NCBI RefSeq assembly: GCF_947487915.1
Contig: NZ_CANKYH010000010.1
Coordinates: forward strand, 62,001 to 126,000
Direction: 5' to 3'
From: an uncultured Serinicoccus sp.
GTDB lineage: Bacteria > Actinomycetota > Actinomycetes > Actinomycetales > Dermatophilaceae
DNA length: 64,000 nt
How positions within the stretch are numbered: the stretch's first letter is position 1; each line of letters opens with the position of its first letter. The translations under genes and the position numbers were made by a program. This document shows positions 1-7,847 of the stretch, piece after piece. A model generated the notes under the pieces. The model worked only from the letters and a program-made list of their open reading frames with translations, was not told where the DNA came from and did not search any database.

Positions 1-1
1 C

Positions 2-64
2 GTCGGGGTGCTCGTGCTGGGGTATGCGGTGGCCATGGTGCTGTTCCGACGCCGGGTGGGGTAG
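2..64 (+). CDS. C-terminal end of a membrane protein (partial)
   Basis: Only the last 20 codons are in the window, read in frame 2 and ending in TAG at 62-64. They encode a hydrophobic stretch (VGVLVLGYAVAMVLF) followed by RRR, which looks like a final transmembrane helix with a positively charged cytoplasmic tail. The family cannot be named from this fragment. Confidence 0.45.
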   Translation, partial: VGVLVLGYAVAMVLFRRRVG

Positions 65-111
65 CCCGGCCGTCCACCGTCGGTCCGGGAGGGTGCCGTC
101 CGGGTGCCCGC

Positions 112-1134
112 CTATGCGCCCGCGGTCAGGTCGAAGACGAGGCGCGCGGGGACGCGGCCCGAGAGCACCTCCTCGAAGCAGTCGTTGACGTCCTCGAGGC
201 GCCGCGGCTCGGCGACGACGCGGGTGCGTCCCCGGGCGTGCAGGGCGAAGCAGTCGGCGAGGTCGTTGCGGGTGCCGACGAGCGAGCCGATCACCGAGAT
301 CCCCTTGAGGACGGTCTCGAACACCGGCAGCTCCAACTTGTTGTCCGCCGGCAGCCCGACCAGCACGAGCCGGCCGCCCGGGTTGAGCGAGGCGTGGGCT
401 GCGCGCATCGCGGCGGGGGAGGGCACGGTCACCAGCGCCACGTCCACCCCGCCCAGCGCGGCCAGCTCCTCTTCCTGGCGACCGGACCTGGCGTCGACCG
501 TGTGGTCGGCCCCCAGCTCGCTGGCGAGCCGCAGCTTGTCGTCCTCGACGTCGACCGCCACCGTCCGGGCGCCGAACACCGAGGCGTACTGCAGGCCGAG
601 ATGTCCCAGCCCCCCGACCCCGACCACCATGACGGTCTCGTCCGGCTGCGGGTGAGCGACCTTGAGCGCCTTGTAGGTGGTGACACCGGCGCACGTCAGC
701 GGCGCCGCGTCGAAGGAGGTGACGCCGTCGGGGACCGCGACCACGTGCGAGGCGTAGGCGAGCACGTACTCGGCATACCCGCCGTCCACGGTGTAGCCGG
801 TGTACTGCGGGGTGAGGCAGTAGGTCTCCCAGCCGCCCACGCAGTAGCGGCAGTGGCCGCAGGCGTGACCCAGCCACGGGACCGCCACCCGGTCGCCCTC
901 CTGCACGGGGGAGTCACCGTCCCCGCGGGCGACCACCGTGCCGACCCCCTCGTGGCCCGGGATGAGCGGCATCTTTGGCCGGACCGGCCACTCGCCGCGG
1001 GCGGCGTGGATGTCGGTGTGGCACAGCCCGGAGGCCTCGACCCGGACGAGGACCTGGCCGGGGCCCGGCTCGGGGACGGGGACCTCGCGGATCTCCAGGG
1101 GGGCTCCGAGCGAGGGGACGACGGCGGCTCTCAT
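112..1134 (-). CDS. Zinc-dependent alcohol dehydrogenase, AdhP type
   Basis: A 340-residue medium-chain dehydrogenase/reductase that oxidises primary alcohols or reduces aldehydes with NAD(H). The N-terminal catalytic domain has the zinc signature SGLCHTD near residue 36 and GHEGVGTVV near 60. The structural-zinc cysteines are in CGHCRYCVGGWETYC (about residues 92-106). The Rossmann fold follows with GVGGLGHLG near 172. The length is normal for the family. AAAGGA lies about 6 nt before the ATG. It stands alone upstream of, and on the same strand as, the alkylsulfatase. The exact alcohol substrate cannot be told; the AdhA/AdhP propanol-preferring group is the best match. Confidence 0.88.
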   Translation of the reverse strand: MRAAVVPSLGAPLEIREVPVPEPGPGQVLVRVEASGLCHTDIHAARGEWPVRPKMPLIPGHEGVGTVVARGDGDSPVQEGDRVAVPWLGHACGHCRYCVGGWETYCLTPQYTGYTVDGGYAEYVLAYASHVVAVPDGVTSFDAAPLTCAGVTTYKALKVAHPQPDETVMVVGVGGLGHLGLQYASVFGARTVAVDVEDDKLRLASELGADHTVDARSGRQEEELAALGGVDVALVTVPSPAAMRAAHASLNPGGRLVLVGLPADNKLELPVFETVLKGISVIGSLVGTRNDLADCFALHARGRTRVVAEPRRLEDVNDCFEEVLSGRVPARLVFDLTAGA

Positions 1135-1230
1135 CTTCGATCCTTTCGACCGAGGGGACCTGCAGCAGGGGAGGGTGCTATCGGCACACTACGCCATGTA
1201 GTAGGCGGGCGCCAGTGCCGTGCGTGAGAC

Positions 1231-3117
1231 CTACGGCAGGACGATCTCGAAGGCAGGGTCGGGGTCGTCCAGGAGCGTGAAGAGGTGGTGCACGCGGCTG
1301 AGGTCGCCGGAGTGGCTGAGCCGGCCGGCCTCGGCGAGGTCGGCCGGGTCGGCGAGGCCGGTGAGCACGAGGCGCAACGCGTCGGTGTCGGTGGTGAGCT
1401 CGAGCTGCAGGTCCTGCCCTGCTCGCGGGGTGGTGTGGTGGGTGAGCACGCCGTTGGCGAGGACGATGCGGAGGCGGCGGGAGGTATCGGTCAGGACCCA
1501 CTCGATGCGGATGGCCTCGTCCCAGCAGCGGGGGCCGTCGACGCGGATGGCCAGGGAGTCCAGCAGCTGCTCCACGCTCAGCGCCTGGAGGAAGTCGGGG
1601 GAGGCGGTGCTGGTCGGTGTACCGACGTTGCCGTGCCTCAGCTCGTGGGCACCGGTGAGGAAGAAGTTGCGCCAGACGCCGTTCTCCGCTCCGTAGGCCA
1701 GCTGTTCAAAGGTGGAGGCCTGCAGGTCGCGGGCCGCCGTGTTGCCGGGGTCGGCGAAGATGATGTGGTTGAGGACGGTCGCGGCCCAGCGGAAGTCTCC
1801 GGCGGTGTGGGCGTCCTGCGCCTGCCGCAGGGCCGACTGCGGGCCGCCCATGGCCGCGACGTACCTCGTGGCCTGCTCGACCGGGGGGTGCTCCCACAGG
1901 TGGGCGGGGTTGCCGTCGAACCACCCCAGGTACCGCTGGTAGATGGCCTTGACGTTGTGGCTCACCGAGCCGTAGTAACCCCGCGTGTGCCAGGCCCGCT
2001 CCACGGCTGGCGGCAGCGTGATCATCTCGGCGATCTCGGCGCCGACGTAACCCTGATTGAGCAGCCGGAGGGTCTGGTCGTGCAGGTAGGCGTACAGGTC
2101 GCGCTGGAGGCTGAGGTACTCCACGATGCGCTCGTGGCCCCAGGTCGGCCAGTGGTGCGAGGCGAACGCGACCTCGATGTCATCGCTCAGCAGGGTGATG
2201 CTCTCGGTGAGGTACCTGGCCCACACGTGGGCGTCCCGGACCACCGCGCCGCGCAGTGTCAGCAGGTTGTGCAAGGTGTGCGAGGCGTTCTCCGCCAGGC
2301 AGACCGCGCGGTGGTCGGGAAAGGTGAAGTTCATCTCTGCCGGTGCCTCGGTGCCGGGAGTCAGCTGGAAGACGACCCTGACTCCGTCGACCACCTCCTC
2401 CTGCCCCGTGCGGGTGATCTCGAGCGTGGGCGCGATCATGCTCACCGAGCCGGTGCTGGTGGTCGCCCCCAGGCCGGCGCCGACCTGGCCCTCGGGCCCC
2501 CTGGGCAGCGCCGCGCCGTACATGTAGCCCGCTCTCCGAGCCATGGCGCCACCGGCGAAGACATTCTCCGCGACGGCCTCCTCGAGAAAACCTGCTGGCG
2601 CGATGACGACGCACTCGCCCGCGTCGACCCTCTCCTGCGAGGTCACCCCCTTGACCCCACCGAAGTGGTCGGCATGGGAGTGGGTGTAGACGACCGCGCG
2701 GACGGGGCGGTCACCGCGGTGGTCCCGGTACAGGTCCAGGGCCGCCGCGGCGGTCTCGGTCGAGATCAACGGATCGATCACGATCACCCCGGACTCGCCC
2801 TCGACTAACGTGACGTTGGACAGGTCCAGGCCGCGGACCTGGTAGATGCCCTCCACCACCTCGTACAGGCCGTGCCTCGCCACGAGCCCGCTCTGCCGCC
2901 AGAGGCTCGGGTTGACGCACGCGGGCGTGGGCGCGTCCAGGAACGCGTAGGCCTCGTTGTCCCACACCACCCGACCGCTGTCGGTACGCACGACCGCCGG
3001 GTCCAGCCCGCCGAGCCACCCCCTCCGGGCGTCCTCGACGTCCCGGTCGTCCCCCATCGGCAACGTGCTGGCCAGGTCGGCGTTCTGCCGGGCGATCGCC
3101 TCGCTCACCTCAGACAT
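1231..3117 (-). CDS. Alkyl/aryl-sulfatase, SdsA1 type (metallo-beta-lactamase fold)
   Basis: This 628-residue protein belongs to the class III alkylsulfatases, which hydrolyse primary alkyl sulfates such as SDS to alcohol and sulfate with two zinc ions. The zinc motif THSHADH is at residues 145-151. A second conserved region, AEMNFTFPDHRAVCLAENASH, is split over about residues 320-345. The C-terminal part resembles the SCP2-like lipid-binding domain of this family. The chosen start is MSEVSEAIARQ because GGAG lies 6 nt upstream; the open frame extends further but without a better start. No signal peptide is visible, so the enzyme is probably cytoplasmic, unlike secreted Pseudomonas SdsA1. The alcohol dehydrogenase just downstream could act on the released alcohol (inference). 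Confidence 0.88.
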   Translation of the reverse strand: MSEVSEAIARQNADLASTLPMGDDRDVEDARRGWLGGLDPAVVRTDSGRVVWDNEAYAFLDAPTPACVNPSLWRQSGLVARHGLYEVVEGIYQVRGLDLSNVTLVEGESGVIVIDPLISTETAAAALDLYRDHRGDRPVRAVVYTHSHADHFGGVKGVTSQERVDAGECVVIAPAGFLEEAVAENVFAGGAMARRAGYMYGAALPRGPEGQVGAGLGATTSTGSVSMIAPTLEITRTGQEEVVDGVRVVFQLTPGTEAPAEMNFTFPDHRAVCLAENASHTLHNLLTLRGAVVRDAHVWARYLTESITLLSDDIEVAFASHHWPTWGHERIVEYLSLQRDLYAYLHDQTLRLLNQGYVGAEIAEMITLPPAVERAWHTRGYYGSVSHNVKAIYQRYLGWFDGNPAHLWEHPPVEQATRYVAAMGGPQSALRQAQDAHTAGDFRWAATVLNHIIFADPGNTAARDLQASTFEQLAYGAENGVWRNFFLTGAHELRHGNVGTPTSTASPDFLQALSVEQLLDSLAIRVDGPRCWDEAIRIEWVLTDTSRRLRIVLANGVLTHHTTPRAGQDLQLELTTDTDALRLVLTGLADPADLAEAGRLSHSGDLSRVHHLFTLLDDPDPAFEIVLP

Positions 3118-3243
3118 CGGGCACTCCGGTCGTTGCAGTGGTTCCTGTCCTGGGTTCCAGCCAAGCAGTGCTGCCGAGCGTCGCGCAACCCCCCGCAGTG
3201 CACAGTCCGCGACGGTGCACCGACGATCGCCACGCGACAACGG

Positions 3244-3316
3244 TGGGCCCCGTGGGGCTCGAACCCACAACCTACGGATTAAAAGTCCGCAGCTCTGCCA
3301 ATTGAGCTAGAGGCCC
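3244..3316 (-). tRNA. tRNA-Lys, anticodon TTT
   Basis: The minus strand folds as a complete cloverleaf of 73 nt. Acceptor GGGCCTC pairs with GGGGCCC, including G-U type pairs. The D arm is TAGCTCAATTGGCAGAGC, the anticodon loop is CTTTTAA (anticodon TTT), and the T arm carries GGTTCGAGCCCC. The 3' CCA is not encoded; the discriminator A is followed by CCG. It sits in the 283-bp gap upstream of the alkylsulfatase. Confidence 0.95.
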
Positions 3317-3400
3317 GGAACCGGTGGTCGCGGACCGGCTCCGACGTCCCAGGCTAGCCGCAGCTGCCTGCCCCTGAGGCCGGCCGCCGTCACCGGTGCC

Positions 3401-4006
3401 TCAGAACAGCTTGCGCCACCACTTGGGCTCCTTCTCGCCCGGGTCCAGGGAGACGATCTCCACGCTGCTGAAGGCGCCCTGGTGGGCTATGGTGAGCCGC
3501 CAGCGACCGGGGTCCGAGACCCCCTCGTAGTCGCCGCTGAGGCTGCTGAAGAGCGCGCTCCCACCCTGCACGTCGACCCCCACGCCCCGCGGGACGATGA
3601 CCTTGCAGCTGGAGAAGATGTCGTTGAGGCGCAGCTCCACGACACCGGAGGTGACGACCGCCTCACGCAGGTCGAGCACCGTCTCCGAGAAGCCACCAGA
3701 CACGGTGAGGACCTCGGGGACCTGCCAGCGCCCGATGCGGTGGGTGGAGCTGAAGAAGCTCGTGATGCGAGCCGGGGCGGGGGTCGGCGGGGCGGCGGGG
3801 CGCCGTGCCAGCTCGGCCTGCTCGGACGTGAGGCCCGGTCGCCAGTCGGGGGAGTCCTCGGCGGCCGGGCCGCCGACGATCGTGACCGGGCGGTCGACGT
3901 CGTCCCCGGGTCCCCCGACCGGCGGACCCGGCAGGGGCGGCACCTGCTCGTCCCCCGTGCTGTGGTGCGGGTCCCTGGCCCCTCGCCCGTCTGCGCCGTC
4001 CGTCAT
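3401..4006 (-). CDS. LiaF-like C-terminal domain protein
   Basis: A 201-residue protein. Roughly residues 1-85 are a proline/glycine/aspartate-rich, apparently disordered region. Residues about 90-185 form a beta-rich domain with the repeating pattern seen in the LiaF/YvqF 'cell-wall-active antibiotics response' C-terminal domain (SGGFSETVLDL, LNDIFSSCKVIVPRGVGV, GGSALFSSLSGDY). The usual N-terminal DUF1707 or membrane helices are absent. It ends in KWWRKLF. The likely role is a sensor or accessory protein for envelope stress, but no LiaRS-type genes are adjacent. A TACGGT hexamer 6 nt before the ATG suggests a leaderless transcript. Confidence 0.6.
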   Translation of the reverse strand: MTDGADGRGARDPHHSTGDEQVPPLPGPPVGGPGDDVDRPVTIVGGPAAEDSPDWRPGLTSEQAELARRPAAPPTPAPARITSFFSSTHRIGRWQVPEVLTVSGGFSETVLDLREAVVTSGVVELRLNDIFSSCKVIVPRGVGVDVQGGSALFSSLSGDYEGVSDPGRWRLTIAHQGAFSSVEIVSLDPGEKEPKWWRKLF

Positions 4007-4012
4007 GCCCCC

Positions 4013-4018
4013 ACCGTA
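4013..4018 (-). promoter_or_regulatory. -10 element of a probable leaderless promoter (LiaF-like gene)
   Basis: TACGGT on the minus strand, 6 nt before the ATG at 4006. No clear -35 box. Confidence 0.4.
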
Positions 4019-4028
4019 ACCGGCCCGC

Positions 4029-5252
4029 TCAGCGGCGGTGCGGCAACCGGACGTCGGTCCAGACCAGGCGGTGGTCGCTGGTGGGGAAGGGGAAGGTGCC
4101 GACGAGGTCGAAGAGCGGGTCCTCGCTCGTGGGCCAGAAGACGCCGGCGTCCCGCACCGGGAGGGACCTGCTGGGCAGGACGTAGTCGACACGCAGGTTG
4201 CCCGGCTCCGGGTCGTCGTTGAAGTCAGCGGTGTCGTAGGCCGGGTCGCCGACGTGGGAGTCGTTGGCCCCACCCTGCACCTCGGCCGCCTCGACCGCCC
4301 CGTCGCTGTCCGGCACCAGCTGGGTGCTCACACGAGGGTGGTCGAGCAGCTGGTTGATCGCGCCGTCTCGGGAGTCCCCGTCGACGGGGTCGGCGTTGTA
4401 GTCGCCCGCGATGACGAAGCGCTCGCCCGGACGCAGTCCACCGGTGCGACCGCGGTCGTCGTAGATGTAGCGCGAGTGCTGCGGGCCCGCCACGTAGTCG
4501 GCCCAGAAGCGGATCTCGTCGTGGTTGCGGCGTCCGTTGCGGTCCTCCGGGCCGTCGAACGTCGGGGGAGTCGGGTGCGCGGCGAGCAGGTGGACGGTCT
4601 TGTTGCCGACCCGGATCGGCACGTCCCAGTGCGACTTGCTCGACAGACGCAGCGCCCGACGCTCCTGCTGGTCGTAGAACCCGCTCGGGATGAGGTTGCC
4701 CGGCATGTCGGTCCAGCGGAAGCGCTGGAAGGTGCGGACGGCGTCCGTCTCGATCGGGAAGCGGGAGTAGACGACCATGCCGTACTGCCCGGGGAACTCC
4801 CCGAAGCCGTAGGCGTCGTCCGGCCCACCGACCTCGCCGTCGTTGTTGAGGTCGAACCCGCTGGGGACCCCGGTGTTGGAGGGGGCGATGTAGGCGTACG
4901 GGTAGTCGATCGGCTCCGCGCCGTCCTGGCCGACCGCGAGGTAGTGGTCCCGGAAGAGGTCGACGTTGTCCCGGGCGTAGTCGAACTCGTTGACCAGCAC
5001 CACGTCCGGGGCGGCGCGCTGGATCGTCTCGGCCACGTTGCGGGCCTGCTGGTCCTCGCCGGTGGAGAGGTCGGCGGTGAGCTGCCCCTCGCTCGCCCGG
5101 TTGAGGGAGGCGTTGAAGGTGGCGAAGCGCACGTCGAGCTCGACCGGCCGGTCCGGCCCGCGGGAGGGCGCCGCGACCGCGGGCGTCGTCAGGGCGGCTC
5201 CGACCAGGGCGGCCGCCACCAGGGCGGAGAGGGAGGCCGTGCGCTTCGTCAT
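4029..5252 (-). CDS. Secreted endonuclease/exonuclease/phosphatase-family protein
   Basis: A 407-residue protein with a Sec signal peptide (MTKR, a hydrophobic core, cleavage after AVAA). The rest is an EEP fold: RFATFNASLNR (first metal/active-site strand), DVVLVNEFDY (metal-binding Glu), HLLAAHPTPP, VIAGDYNADP (catalytic Asp-Asn) and the final SDHRLVW (catalytic Asp-His). All catalytic elements are present, so it should be an active exported nuclease or phosphodiesterase. An insertion near residue 135 reads DLNNDGEVGGPDD, a calcium-loop-like D-x-N-x-D-G sequence. The start is the ATG at 5252 because it fits both the signal peptide and the -10 hexamer 7 nt upstream. It is divergent from the NCS1 permease. 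Confidence 0.8.
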   Translation of the reverse strand: MTKRTASLSALVAAALVGAALTTPAVAAPSRGPDRPVELDVRFATFNASLNRASEGQLTADLSTGEDQQARNVAETIQRAAPDVVLVNEFDYARDNVDLFRDHYLAVGQDGAEPIDYPYAYIAPSNTGVPSGFDLNNDGEVGGPDDAYGFGEFPGQYGMVVYSRFPIETDAVRTFQRFRWTDMPGNLIPSGFYDQQERRALRLSSKSHWDVPIRVGNKTVHLLAAHPTPPTFDGPEDRNGRRNHDEIRFWADYVAGPQHSRYIYDDRGRTGGLRPGERFVIAGDYNADPVDGDSRDGAINQLLDHPRVSTQLVPDSDGAVEAAEVQGGANDSHVGDPAYDTADFNDDPEPGNLRVDYVLPSRSLPVRDAGVFWPTSEDPLFDLVGTFPFPTSDHRLVWTDVRLPHRR

Positions 5253-5259
5253 ACCCCTC

Positions 5260-5265
5260 ACGGTA
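5260..5265 (-). promoter_or_regulatory. -10 element of a probable leaderless promoter (secreted EEP protein)
   Basis: TACCGT on the minus strand, 7 nt before the ATG at 5252. Confidence 0.45.
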
Positions 5266-5303
5266 GGGGGTGGCACCGACACACCGCCAGCCCACCGCTG
5301 TGG

Positions 5304-5309
5304 GACAGT
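5304..5309 (+). promoter_or_regulatory. -10 element of a probable leaderless promoter (NCS1 permease)
   Basis: GACAGT, 6 nt before the ATG at 5316; there is no Shine-Dalgarno sequence in that spacer. Confidence 0.4.
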
Positions 5310-5315
5310 AGGCCC

Positions 5316-6803
5316 ATGAGCCAGACCCCCCCGGCAGCGGCGCCGCGGCTCAGCGAGACCGAGCGGCGCCTGGTCGAGACCAACGGCATCGAGATCATCG
5401 CGGAGGCCGAGCGGACCGCCAGCCCGCACGACCTCTTCTGGCCCTGGTTCGCCGCCAACATCTCGGTCTTCGGGATCAGCTACGCGAGCTACGTCTTCGG
5501 TTTCGGCATCAGCTTCGCCCAGGCGGTCCTCGTGACCGTCGTGGGGGTCGTCGCCTCCTTCCTGGCCTGCGGCATCATCGCCATCGCCGGCAAGCGCGGC
5601 TCGGCCCCGACGATGGTCCTCTCGCGGGCCGCCTTCGGCGTCAACGGGCAGAAGGTGCCCGGCGTCTTCTCCTGGCTGATCTCGATGGGCTGGGAGACGT
5701 TCCTGGCCATCATGGCCGTGCTGGCGACCGCCACCGTCTTCACCCAGCTGGGGTGGGGCGGGGGCACCCTCACCTCGGTGCTCGCCTGCGCGGTGATCGC
5801 CGCGCTCATCGTCGGTGCCTCCGTCGCGGGCTACCACACGATCATGCGGATGCAGTCGGTCCTGACCTGGTTGACCGGCGCCGCCACGATCGCCTACATC
5901 CTCATGACGCTGGACCGCATCGACCTCGCCGCCGTCACCTCCCGCGAGGCCGGTCCGACCGAGGCGGTCATCGGGGCGCTGGTCCTGCTGATGACGGGGT
6001 TCGGTCTGGGCTGGATCAACATCGCCGCCGACTGGTCGCGGTATCAGCGTCGGGACGCCAGCGGGGGCGCCATCGTGCTGTGGAACACCGTGGGCGGTGC
6101 CCTGGCCCCCACCCTGCTCGTCCTCTACGGGCTGCTGCTCATCGGGTCGCAGCCCGAGCTCGAGGAGGGCATCGTCAACGACCCGATCGGCACCCTGGCG
6201 ACGATCCTGCCGATCTGGTTCCTCGTCCCCTTCCTGCTGGCCGCCGTCCTCGCCCTCGTCAGCGGCGCGGTCCTCGGCATCTACTCCTCCGGCCTGACCC
6301 TGCTCTCCCTCGGCATCGACATCCCTCGACCCGCCGCCGCGCTCATCGACGGGACCATCCTCACCCTCGGCACCATCTGGGTCGTCTTCTTCGCGCAGAG
6401 CTTCCTCGCCCCCTTCCAGAGCTTCCTCATCACCCTGGGCGTCCCGATCGCCGCCTGGGCAGGGATCCTCATGGCCGACGTCGCACTCCGGCGGCGGGAC
6501 TACGACGAGCAGGCGCTGTTCGACCCCCGCGGCCGCTACGGCGACTGGAACTGGACCGCCGTCGGGATCATGGGCGTCGCCGCCGTCGTCGGCTGGGGCC
6601 TGGTCATCAACACCTTCGCCGACGCCGCCGCGTGGAACAACTGGCAGGGCTACCTGCTCGGTCCGCTCGGGCTGGGCGGCAAGGAGGGCACCTGGGCGTG
6701 GGCCAACCTCGGCGTGCTGGTGGCGCTCGCCATCGGCTTCGTCGGCTGGTTGGTCCTCGGCCGTCGCATCGTGCGGCGCCAAGAGCTCGAGGAGCAGGTA
6801 TGA
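5316..6803 (+). CDS. NCS1-family purine/cytosine permease
   Basis: A 495-residue integral membrane protein with about 12 hydrophobic segments, importing nucleobases, allantoin, hydantoins or related compounds with a cation. Family marks are the N-terminal NGIEII-AEAERTASPHDLFWPWFAANISVFG region, the SYASYVFGFGISF first helices, and GWINIAADWSRYQRRDASGG near residues 230-250, which is typical of CodB/cytosine-permease-like members. The start is the ATG at 5316, after GACAGT. The stop overlaps the start of the next gene (ATGA), so the permease and hydrolase are translationally coupled and probably handle one substrate. That substrate cannot be decided from sequence. Confidence 0.85.
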   Translation: MSQTPPAAAPRLSETERRLVETNGIEIIAEAERTASPHDLFWPWFAANISVFGISYASYVFGFGISFAQAVLVTVVGVVASFLACGIIAIAGKRGSAPTMVLSRAAFGVNGQKVPGVFSWLISMGWETFLAIMAVLATATVFTQLGWGGGTLTSVLACAVIAALIVGASVAGYHTIMRMQSVLTWLTGAATIAYILMTLDRIDLAAVTSREAGPTEAVIGALVLLMTGFGLGWINIAADWSRYQRRDASGGAIVLWNTVGGALAPTLLVLYGLLLIGSQPELEEGIVNDPIGTLATILPIWFLVPFLLAAVLALVSGAVLGIYSSGLTLLSLGIDIPRPAAALIDGTILTLGTIWVVFFAQSFLAPFQSFLITLGVPIAAWAGILMADVALRRRDYDEQALFDPRGRYGDWNWTAVGIMGVAAVVGWGLVINTFADAAAWNNWQGYLLGPLGLGGKEGTWAWANLGVLVALAIGFVGWLVLGRRIVRRQELEEQV

Positions 6804-7327
6804 CGTCGCAGCCCTGGTTGGTCGTCGTCGACGCCCAACGGATCTTCGCCGACCCGGCCTCGGAGTGGTGCGCCCCCCGGTTCGCCGAGACGCTCGGGCC
6901 CATCCGGACGCTGGTGGACGAGCACGCCGGCCGGGTCGTCCAGACCCGCTGGGTGCCTCCGCACGTCCGCCACGGCTCCTGGGTCGCCTACCTCGAGCGC
7001 TTCCCCTTCGCCGACCGCGAGCAGCACGACCCGATCTTCGACCTGGTCGACGAGATCGCCGACCTGCGGCTCCCGCACACGGTCACCGAGCCGACCTTCG
7101 GCAAGTGGGGCGAGCGGCTGCACGACGTCGTCGGTGCGGACGCCCACCTCGTGCTGGCCGGGGTCGCCACCGACTGCTGCGTGCTCTCGACCGCCCTGGC
7201 CGCCGCCGACGCCGGCTGCACCGTCGAGGTCGCGGCGGCCGCCTGCGCCGGGTCCAGCGACGAGGCGCACGAGCGGGCGCTCGCCGCGATGGAGCTCTAC
7301 GCCCCGCAGGTCACCATCCGCCGCTGA
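6800..7327 (+). CDS. Isochorismatase-like cysteine hydrolase
   Basis: A 175-residue protein of the isochorismatase/nicotinamidase superfamily, with the catalytic triad visible as Asp in VVVDAQ (about residue 11), Lys in FGKWG (about 100) and Cys in VATDCCVLS (about 123). Such enzymes hydrolyse C-N bonds in nicotinamide, ureidoacrylate, N-carbamoylsarcosine and similar amides. Its ATG lies inside the permease stop (ATGA), so it is coupled to the NCS1 transporter and most likely degrades the imported compound. Ureide, hydantoin and pyrimidine-breakdown products are all possible. It ends 3 nt from the convergent gene. Confidence 0.8.
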   Translation: MTSQPWLVVVDAQRIFADPASEWCAPRFAETLGPIRTLVDEHAGRVVQTRWVPPHVRHGSWVAYLERFPFADREQHDPIFDLVDEIADLRLPHTVTEPTFGKWGERLHDVVGADAHLVLAGVATDCCVLSTALAAADAGCTVEVAAAACAGSSDEAHERALAAMELYAPQVTIRR

Positions 7328-7330
7328 GCC

Positions 7331-7768
7331 TCAGTGGCGGGTGCGGAGCACCGCCAGGGTGGCGAGCCCGTAGGCCTCCTCGGCGTCCCGGTGGGCGAAG
7401 GTCGTGGGCGAGCCCTCGACCAGCGCGACCACGGCATACTCGATCCCCCCGTGGTCGTCGTTGCCCTCGTCGTCGCTGCGGCGCAGCCCCAGCCCGACGA
7501 AGTCGTGACCCAGCACCGCCCGCAGCTGGTCCTCCCGGGGGAGCCAGGTGGTGTCGTCCAGCGCCACCGAGTCCAGGGCCCACTCGGCGACCCCGTTGAA
7601 GCCGATCACCGAGCCGCCCACGAACTCGTGCACCTCCACGGTCATGTCGGCGAGGTAGAAGACGTCGTGCGTCATCCCGGAGCGGTCCACGACGAAGCGG
7701 TCCCCGGCGAGGGGCGACCAGATGAGGCCGGCCTCGTGCAGCCGGCGGGCGAGATCGACGCTGAGCAT
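7331..7768 (-). CDS. Conserved actinobacterial protein of unknown function
   Basis: A 145-residue protein that I recognise as a conserved actinobacterial family (SVDLARRLHEAG, GDRFVV near residue 24, VFYLADMTVEVHEF, GFNGVAEWALDSV, WLPREDQLR). Databases sometimes label such proteins 'pilus assembly CpaE', but no P-loop or receiver domain is present and that name is not supported here. No membrane segment or signal peptide is visible. It is convergent with the cysteine hydrolase and divergent from the helicase. CACGAT lies 6 nt before the ATG, a possible leaderless -10. Confidence 0.65.
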   Translation of the reverse strand: MLSVDLARRLHEAGLIWSPLAGDRFVVDRSGMTHDVFYLADMTVEVHEFVGGSVIGFNGVAEWALDSVALDDTTWLPREDQLRAVLGHDFVGLGLRRSDDEGNDDHGGIEYAVVALVEGSPTTFAHRDAEEAYGLATLAVLRTRH

Positions 7769-7834
7769 CTGCCCATCGTGCCCCACGCCACCGGGGCGAC
7801 GCGCGGCGAGGCGGGCCCTCGGGCGCCCATCACC

Positions 7835-7840
7835 GACAAT
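7835..7840 (+). promoter_or_regulatory. -10 element of a probable leaderless promoter (helicase)
   Basis: GACAAT, followed by GGAGGAG and then the ATG at 7848. The purine run touches the ATG and is too close to act as a normal ribosome-binding site, which favours a leaderless start. Confidence 0.4.
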
Positions 7841-7847
7841 GGAGGAG

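Noticed and set aside
4029..6782. Extending the secreted EEP gene to a 917-residue protein across the permease
   Set aside because: The extra N-terminal part is antisense to the NCS1 permease, and a signal peptide with a good start is found at 5252.
7331..7768. Pilus assembly protein CpaE
   Set aside because: Homologues carry this name in some annotations, but the protein lacks the P-loop and receiver features of CpaE.
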